From Zingiber officinale (lineage: Eukaryota > Streptophyta > Magnoliopsida > Zingiberales > Zingiberaceae): a stretch of 64,000 nucleotides of DNA. Below are positions 58,306-64,000 of this stretch, one piece after another. The DNA is taken from NCBI RefSeq assembly GCF_018446385.1, contig NC_055992.1, positions 102,566,947 to 102,630,946 on the forward strand. The letters are read 5' to 3'. How positions within the stretch are numbered: position 1 is the stretch's first letter; every line of letters starts with the position of its first letter. The position numbers and the translations under genes are program-made. The notes beneath the pieces were generated by a model. It did not search any database. It had not been told where the DNA came from and saw only the letters and a list, made by a program, of their open reading frames with translations.

Positions 58306-59996
58306 TTAATTTATTAAAATTGTTTTCCTTTTTGCTCCCCCTGGATCATAGCCTCGATATGGTCTATCGAGGTAGTGGACCTGATCCTTGGGGACCCAAT
58401 ATTGTCCAAGTCCAATTTGATTAACTAGGTTGGACTTGGGGACCCATGCTTGAATTATGTTCCTTTTATTTCTATTTACCAACGACAGATATGATCTATA
58501 TTTAGTTTTGGGCTTGAATCCAAGTCCGGATTTGTTGTAAACGGCACGCTGTTTTCCAAGAATCAGATCCAAATTCTTGGAACCCAACGTAAAGCGTTCT
58601 AACGTATCCTTGAGTTCTTTAATTTGAGTTTTCAAATTGGAATTTTCTTCCTCAAGTTGTTGGACTTGAGTTGAACTTCCAACTTGAACTGACTCAGTTA
58701 AAGAACTCGAGTCAGTCGCTTCCTTAAGGGCTATTACTTCCTTTTGGAGCGACTTAACCCGGATGTTGGATTTAGCCAATTTTTTAAGCAAATAAGGAAC
58801 TAAATTTCTTAAGTCATCTATTTGAGTTTCGGCGAGAAAAGAACTTACAGTGGGGATCGGGCCTTCGGAAACGGATGCGGATCCGTGGCTTCGCTCGGAC
58901 TCTGTTTCTGACTTGTTCTCGGCTTCGGACTCGAGTTCGGACTCGATTTCGTCAATTAAGTTAGCCTGCGCCGGTAATGCGAGAAAGCTCGTTGGTTCTT
59001 CTTCCTTGTTAGTCTCGGATTCGTCTGACGACTCGGACCAGGTTGCTTTCAATGCCTTTCTTCTTTTCTTCTTGTTTGGGCAATCTGGCTTGTAGTGACC
59101 TTTTTGGTTACAGCCGTAGCAGGTGACTTCATCTTTGTATTTTGTGGGCCTTCCTTTGATTTTACTGCCTTCTTTAGATCTCTTTTGTCGAATCCTTTCG
59201 TCTTGTAGAGCTTCTTCACGAGGTTTACCAGCTCGGTTGTAATGTCACTTTCTTCATCGTCAGAATCTGGTTCAGCTTCCGATGCTGGTTCGGTTCTCCG
59301 TCGTGGTCTCGGTTCCCGGGTTCGGCTTGTACCTGCAACCAACGCAATGCCTTTCTCGGTTGGCTGTGCATTAGTCTGCTCATGAAGTTCAAATTCACTA
59401 AAAAGTTCATCTAGTTTTAAAGAAGATAAATCCTTGGAAACTTTGTAGGCATCTACCATTGATGCCCACAATGTATTCCTTGGAAACGAGTTTAGGGCAT
59501 ACCTTATTACATCCCGATTTTCTATCTTTTGGCCAATTCCGTGAAGAGAGTTAAGGATGTCTTGTATTCTCGCGTGAAGAGAACTCGCCGTTTCGCCTTC
59601 CTGCATTTTTAGATTATATAATTTATTAAGAAAAAGATCTCTTTTACTTACCTTGGTGTCGTCAGTGCCTTCATGGAGTTCGATGAGCTTTTCCCAGAGC
59701 TCCTTTGCAGAGGAGAACGGTCCAACTCTGTTGAGTTCTTCCTTGGTAAGACCACACTGGAGGGTGCAGGTAGCTTTGGCGTCGGCTTCCACCTTTTTTA
59801 TTAGAGAAGTGTCCCACTTCTCGCAGGGTGTAGTTTTGCCGTCGTCATCGATTGGCAGTTTCAGTCCCGTCTTTATGATCATCCACGTTTCGAATTGTAT
59901 CTTTAGATACGTTTCCATTCTTCCCTTCCAGTAGCCAAAATCCTCTCCGGAGAATAGCGGGGGACGTACAGTGCTGAAACCCTCTTGTTGGGCCAT
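58306..59996 (-). pseudogene. Gag of the minus-strand gag-only element, one frameshift
   Basis: ATG at 59996, MAQQEGFSTVRPPLFSGEDF. The first 270 or so residues are a UBN2-type copia Gag core (YWKGRMETYLK, AKELWEKLIELHEG, DLFLNKLYNLKMQEGE). The frame is lost near 59150, apparently through one missing G. The zinc knuckle CYGCNQKGHYKPDC (59080-59121) lies in the new frame, which stays open to 58306. After the knuckle come an acidic Ser/Glu stretch, a coiled coil (about 58590-58700), a basic stretch and WVPK blocks. The order of parts equals that of the Gag at 39905. It is inactive unless the shift is bypassed. Confidence 0.85.
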
Positions 59997-60239
59997 TTAT
60001 AATATGTAACAAAAGAAAACAACATAATATGTTCCAAGACTAAGTCTTGGATTAGTAGTGCTGGAATAAAGAATAATAAAAACGAACTCGAGTGGTGTTG
60101 CACCTACTTCGAGCAAAAGTCGATTCGAGGGAAACAAAAATTAGAATATAGCTATAAGGCTAAATTACGAAAAATTGCGAAAAATTAAAATGCGAAAAAT
60201 TTGTATTGAAAGGTGGTTGCACCAATTCAAAACGACCCC

Positions 60240-60251
60240 GCTCTGATACCA
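60240..60251 (-). other. Primer-binding site (initiator-Met tRNA)
   Basis: Minus strand TGGTATCAGAGC, two bases from the 5' LTR that begins at 60254. Confidence 0.92.
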
Positions 60252-60253
60252 AT

Positions 60254-61538
60254 TGTTGGATCGAGATGCGCTAGAGGGGGGGTGAATAGCGCTCGCGGCT
60301 ATTTTGTTTTTCGGAAAACACTCGAGTAATTAAAACGCAGCGGAAAATAAGAAAGCAAGCACACAGAGACAGGAGGATTTACTTCGTTCGGAGCCTTGAT
60401 CGACTCCTACTCGAAGGCCCGCGATCCTTGATCGCTTTCCGTGGGCAACAACTATAAGCTCGTAAAAACTATTACAAACTAATTATAATTCAAAGCAGTA
60501 AAAGATTATACCGACAACAAAGGACTAAATCTGAAGCTCCGGATTGTCGGGGTATCGTTGCAGCACTTCGGGATCGTCTCGTAGGCAGCTTGTAGCAGAT
60601 AGTTCACTTGGAAGAAGATGTTTGAAGCTGCTGGTCGAGACCCCTTATAAAGGGGGTTCAAGGCGCCTTATACTGTTCACCAAGGCGCCTTGAACGAGCC
60701 GAGTCACCCGCGTGGATCAGCACGGACCTGGTCGAACTCTATCTGGTTCAAGGCGCCTTCATCCAAGGCGCCTTCAACCTCCGGTCCAAGGCGCCTTGAA
60801 CTCCATTCAAGGCACCTCCAGTCTGCTTCGGCCTTTGCACCCGAGGCGCCTCAAGCTCCATGGAGGCGCCTCGGGTACTGTTCATCTTGTACTTTGGTTC
60901 CTGCAAGATATGTTAATCCCAAAATACCAAGGCACAAAGTTAGCACAAAACAATGATATAACTATTGAAATATTTAATAGTCTCTTGACGTCTGACTTCG
61001 GGTTTCCTACCGGAAACCCTAGGTCGACTTGACGCGCCTATTGTTCCCTCTACGGGAACGCGTCCTCACCTACTCCACTCGGGAGACATACTTGATGCCA
61101 TCCTCCAGATCGACTGAACTTTTGCTCAGCACTCGATGCTTCCGGACTTTCTGCTGAACATCCGCTTCACCGGCCAGTTCAGACTTTCACCTGGTTCGCG
61201 ACACCAGGACTTTTCACCTAGGGTTACCACCCCCTAGGACTTTTGCCTGAAGCCACCGACCTGCCAAGACTTTCCGCATAGGGTTACTACCCCCTATGAC
61301 CTAGGGTTACCACCCCCTAGGGTTTTCCTCTACCTAGGGTTACCACCCCCTAGGACCTAGGGTTACCACCCCCTAGGGTTTTCCACTTGCCTAACCGCAG
61401 CTAGGACTTATGCCTAAGTTCCACTTAGGACTTTCCTGCAAACTTGTTCAACATATTAGAAACCAAAACACCTTAACTTTGAACCCTTTGACATAATCAA
61501 AACATAGGTTCGATCGTCGGATGCTTCCCGCACCAACA
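60254..61538 (-). repeat. 5' LTR of the minus-strand gag-only element
   Basis: Same modules as its partner. It has extra sequence in the AAGGCGCCTT region (60690-60760) and fewer CCTAGGG modules (61217-61382). Confidence 0.92.
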
Positions 61539-61959
61539 TACAGCCATCTCCGATTTAGAGGCCAAAAATCAGCAGGCCCGAGCACTGGAACAGCGCGTCC
61601 AGGAGTTAGCGGACCTGCTTTCTGCTGAGCAAGAGGGCCGATCGGCGACTGAAGCTAAACTGCGAGGAGACATTAAAGATCTCCAAGATGCCTTAGCAGC
61701 CGCCCGAGCCACTTTCAAAGAATATTAAGACGGCGAACCAGGGCGCTTGGCAGCGATGAGGCACAACTACTTCCGATCGGAAGACTTTGGCAACAAGTTC
61801 AGCGATCGGCTGGTCCTCGCTTTTGAAGAAGCCATCAAAGCTACAACAACGTACTTGAAGGCCAAGGGCCAACTTCCGGAGACGGCTTCTATCCCTCCTC
61901 CGGATCTGGCCGGGCTGCTGGAGCTTATTCCCGAGCCAATCTTTGACGTCTTTGAATGA

Positions 61960-62407
61960 AGTGTTTCTTGTAATTACTCCGACCGGCTCTAATGGCCTTA
62001 CCTGTAATGAAGACTTGTTTTTTTTTCATATTTCTCCTGGCCGACTTAAATGGCCTTGCTTCGATGAATGACATCCGTAACTTCGCTCTCTATCGACGAT
62101 ATTTTAAATGTAATTTTGGAATGCCCACTTTTGCTCTGTTATCCTTTTTATTTCGAGTGTTTCTTCCAACTGCGCCGACCGGTCGGTCGACCTTTTTCCG
62201 TAGGGAATTTTTAAATTTCGCCGTTCGGTTAAACGAGCTTCCCCTCTGCCTGGGCTTTCTTTGATGTGCCGATCGGTCAGACGACCTTCCACAAGGGATT
62301 TCTATGTGCTTTTCGCATAGCGTTGTCCTTTAATGCGCCGATCGGTCAAACGACTCTCCCTTTTTCTTTATGGATTCTCTGCTAAGGTCTCGATGAAGTG
62401 CTTCAAC
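61960..62407. other. Spacer after the antisense gene, copy B
   Basis: Collinear with 37765-38217 of copy A and similarly without a gene. It shows the pre-insertion sequence GACGCTACCTCATCTGG, which confirms the insertion point of the element at 38223. Confidence 0.6.
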
Positions 62408-63416
62408 GCGACGCTACCTCATCTGGGGGGTTTATAGTCGCCAGTCCGACTCTAGAGTTTAACGTCGCCGCTCGACGGTCTTCAAGCTGGGGGGTTTATA
62501 GTCGCTCGTCCGACTCTAGAGTTTAACGTCGCCGCTCGACGGTCTTCAACCCGGGGTGTTTTTAGTCGCTGGTCCGACTCTAGAGTTTAACGTCGCTGCT
62601 CGACGGTCTTCAAGCTGGGGGGTTTATAGTCGCCGGTCCGACTCTAAGATTTAACGTCACTGCTCGACGGTCTTCAGGCAGGGGGGTTTATAGTCGTCGG
62701 CCCGACTCTAAGATTTAACGTCGCTACTCGACGGTCTTCTAACCGGGGTTTATAGTCGCCAGTCCGACTCTAAGATTTAACGTCGCTGCTCGACGGTCTT
62801 CAGGCCGGAGGGTTTATAGTCGCCGGTCCGACTCTAAGATTTAACGTCGCTGCTCGACGGTCTTCAAGCCGGGGGATTTATAGTCGCCAGCCGACTCTAA
62901 GATTTAACATCGCTGCTCGACGGTCTTCAGGCCAGGGGGGTTTATAGTCGCCGGTCCGACTCTAAGATTTAACGTCGCTGCTCGACGGTTTTCAAGCCGG
63001 GGGATTTATAGTCGCCGGTCCGACTCTAAGATTTAACGTCGCTGCTCTACGGTCTTCAGGCTGGAGGGTTTATAGTCGCCGGTTCGATTCTAGAGTTTAA
63101 CGTCGCCGCTCGACAGTCTTCATGCCGGGAGGTTTATAGTCGTCGGTTCGACTCTAGGATTTAACGTCACTGCTCGACGGTCTTCAGGCCGGAGGGTTTA
63201 TAGTTGCCGATCCGACTCTAGGATTTAACGTCGCTGCTCGACGGTCTTCAGGCCGGAGGGTTTATAGTCGCCGATCCGACTCTAAGATTTAACGTCGCTG
63301 CTCGACGGTCTTCAGGCCGGAGGGTTTATAGTCGCCGGTCTGACTCTAAGATTTAACGTCGCTGCTCGACGGTCTTCAGGCCAGAGGGTTTATAGTCGCC
63401 GGTTCGACTCTAAGAT
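62408..63416. repeat. 64-bp tandem array of Tat-type copy B
   Basis: About 15-16 units of the same 64-bp repeat as at 45598. One unit near 62740 and one near 62890 are shortened. The array is cut in mid-unit by the LTR at 63417. Confidence 0.92.
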
Positions 63417-64000
63417 TGTAACGACCCAACTCCTAGGTACTAAGCTGTGAGCCGGAACGCTACATTAACTACTGAAGCTACTGTGCTGTACTGTGCGGAA
63501 ACTGGGTAAAACAAAATTTCACTAACTGACTCTATTAAACTGACAACTGGTACACCCTTGCTGTTATAAGGAAGGGTTCAAGACCCTTTCCGGTTGAGGT
63601 ATATGTGCTGAGGAGGATACTTGACCTCCCATCTGAGCTAGAACTCAAAACTAACTTCCCAACTGATCGATCCACGGATCGATCAACTTGCCGCGATCTG
63701 TGCCTGCTGGATCGGTCTGCGGACCGATCCGACTGGATCGATCGGCAAGACCGATCAGGTGTGTGCGGATCGGTCTGACCGATCCGGCACCGAGACGGGA
63801 TGCCTTCATTCGATCTTGGATCGGTCGGTGACCGATCGATCTGATGAGCTCTGTTATCAATCCATCTGGATCGGTCGGCTAACCGATCCAGAAAAGAATA
63901 ACCGGATCGGTCTGGCGACCGATCCGTTCGATAGTCAAACGAATCAAATTTCTGATTTCCAGCACTGATTCGTGCCAAAAATCACATACACAAGCTCTAG
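63417..64000 (+). mobile_element. Start of another LTR element (TGTAACGACCC end), partial
   Basis: The satellite stops in mid-unit and TGTAACGACCCAACTCC begins, a common LTR start in plant chromovirus-type gypsy elements. From 63660 to 63920 there are hairpin modules GGATCGGTC...GACCGATCC and GGATCGATC. Only 584 bases are in the window, so the second end and strand are not established. Open frames here are repeat artefacts. Confidence 0.55.

Larger units (their letters stand above)
53898..61538 (-). mobile_element. Gag-only (TR-GAG type) LTR retrotransposon, minus strand
   Basis: LTRs are 53898-55174 (3', 1277 bp) and 60254-61538 (5', 1285 bp), with TGTTGG/CCAACA ends. The 5-bp duplication TACAG is perfect (53893-53897 and 61539-61543). 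The minus-strand primer site TGGTATCAGAGC is at 60240-60251 and the purine tract TCAAAAAGGGGGAGAT at 55175-55190. A single gag gene is broken by a frameshift and there is no pol. The LTR pair differs by several indels (for example about 70 bp extra near 60690), so it is older than the element at 38223. Confidence 0.93.
52298..61959 (+). pseudogene. Antisense gene of Tat-type copy B, split by an insertion
   Basis: Parts are 52298-53897 and 61544-61959. The 5' end is lost at the viral junction. The LRFPLHPF-type block is followed by GVVILFK-like sequence and GLVFFDKMPTSNKHWKENYF. A TAG near 52653 stands where copy A has CAG, and one G is missing near 52727. Exon 2 is about 52853-53577, with donor GTATGC, and exon 3 (coiled coil) starts at 53639 (TACTGG). 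After the insertion the coiled coil continues, with a TAA near 61726 where copy A has CAA, to PEPIFDVFE and the stop at 61957-61959. Confidence 0.75.
52298..63416 (-). mobile_element. Tat-type gypsy element, copy B: partial, interrupted
   Basis: It begins abruptly within the antisense gene, at the nucleotide where copy A has its internal deletion. It continues through the antisense gene, is split at 53897 by a gag-only element, resumes at 61544, and ends in a 64-bp array cut by another LTR at 63417. No LTR or pol of its own. The antisense protein segment is roughly 90 percent identical to that of copy A. Confidence 0.78.

Overview
This is a repeat-rich stretch of flowering-plant nuclear DNA. 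Spliced genes with GT-AG introns, an Au-type SINE, plant Ty3/gypsy (Tat-type) and Ty1/copia-type elements, and a badnavirus-like endogenous pararetrovirus all point that way. The repeat style suggests a monocot, possibly Zingiberales, but the species cannot be read from the sequence. Only two host genes are visible. At the left, on the plus strand, is the 3' part of an ankyrin-repeat/TPR co-chaperone-type gene (exons from the window edge to 12433). At 31045-33507, on the minus strand, is a plant-mobile-domain (PMD) protein gene. Everything else is intron, intergenic DNA or mobile elements nested in one another.

Layout. 1-12433: ANK-TPR gene; one intron carries an Au SINE (about 1108-1279) and the next is swollen by a 4.3 kb hAT transposon (3515-7832, 8-bp target duplication) whose transposase has one visible nonsense codon. 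12793-28926: an AT-rich element with inverted ends, built of roughly 300-bp dyad-symmetric units, split by a 12.9 kb Tat-type gypsy element (15061-27964, 5-bp target duplication). That gypsy element has degenerate gag-pol on the minus strand, an antisense gene on the plus strand, a 37-bp tandem array, and a solo LTR (16065-17699) of a different family. 28927-31044: intergenic, with a SINE and a PIF/Harbinger-like MITE. 31045-33507: PMD gene.

34080-63416: two related, truncated copies of a second Tat-type element, each broken open by a non-autonomous gag-only LTR element. Copy A is 34080-38222 plus 45598-46500, interrupted by element 38223-45592 on the plus strand, whose LTRs differ by only about 1 percent. 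Copy B is 52298-53897 plus 61544-63416, interrupted by element 53898-61538 on the minus strand. Between the copies lies a 5.8 kb endogenous badnavirus-like fragment (46501-52297) with movement, dUTPase, capsid, zinc-finger, protease and RT regions, all interrupted by stops and frameshifts. A further LTR begins at 63417 and runs off the window.

The most unusual patterns are these. The LTRs of three families carry clusters of short palindromic or hairpin modules. A 37-bp and a 64-bp satellite appear to derive from the same Tat 3' region. Two gag-only elements share one architecture and one LTR end but differ elsewhere. The two Tat copies break at the same nucleotide, one at an internal deletion and the other at the viral junction. 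Coordinates of element ends, target duplications and splice sites were read by eye; family names are recognition from motifs, not database results.
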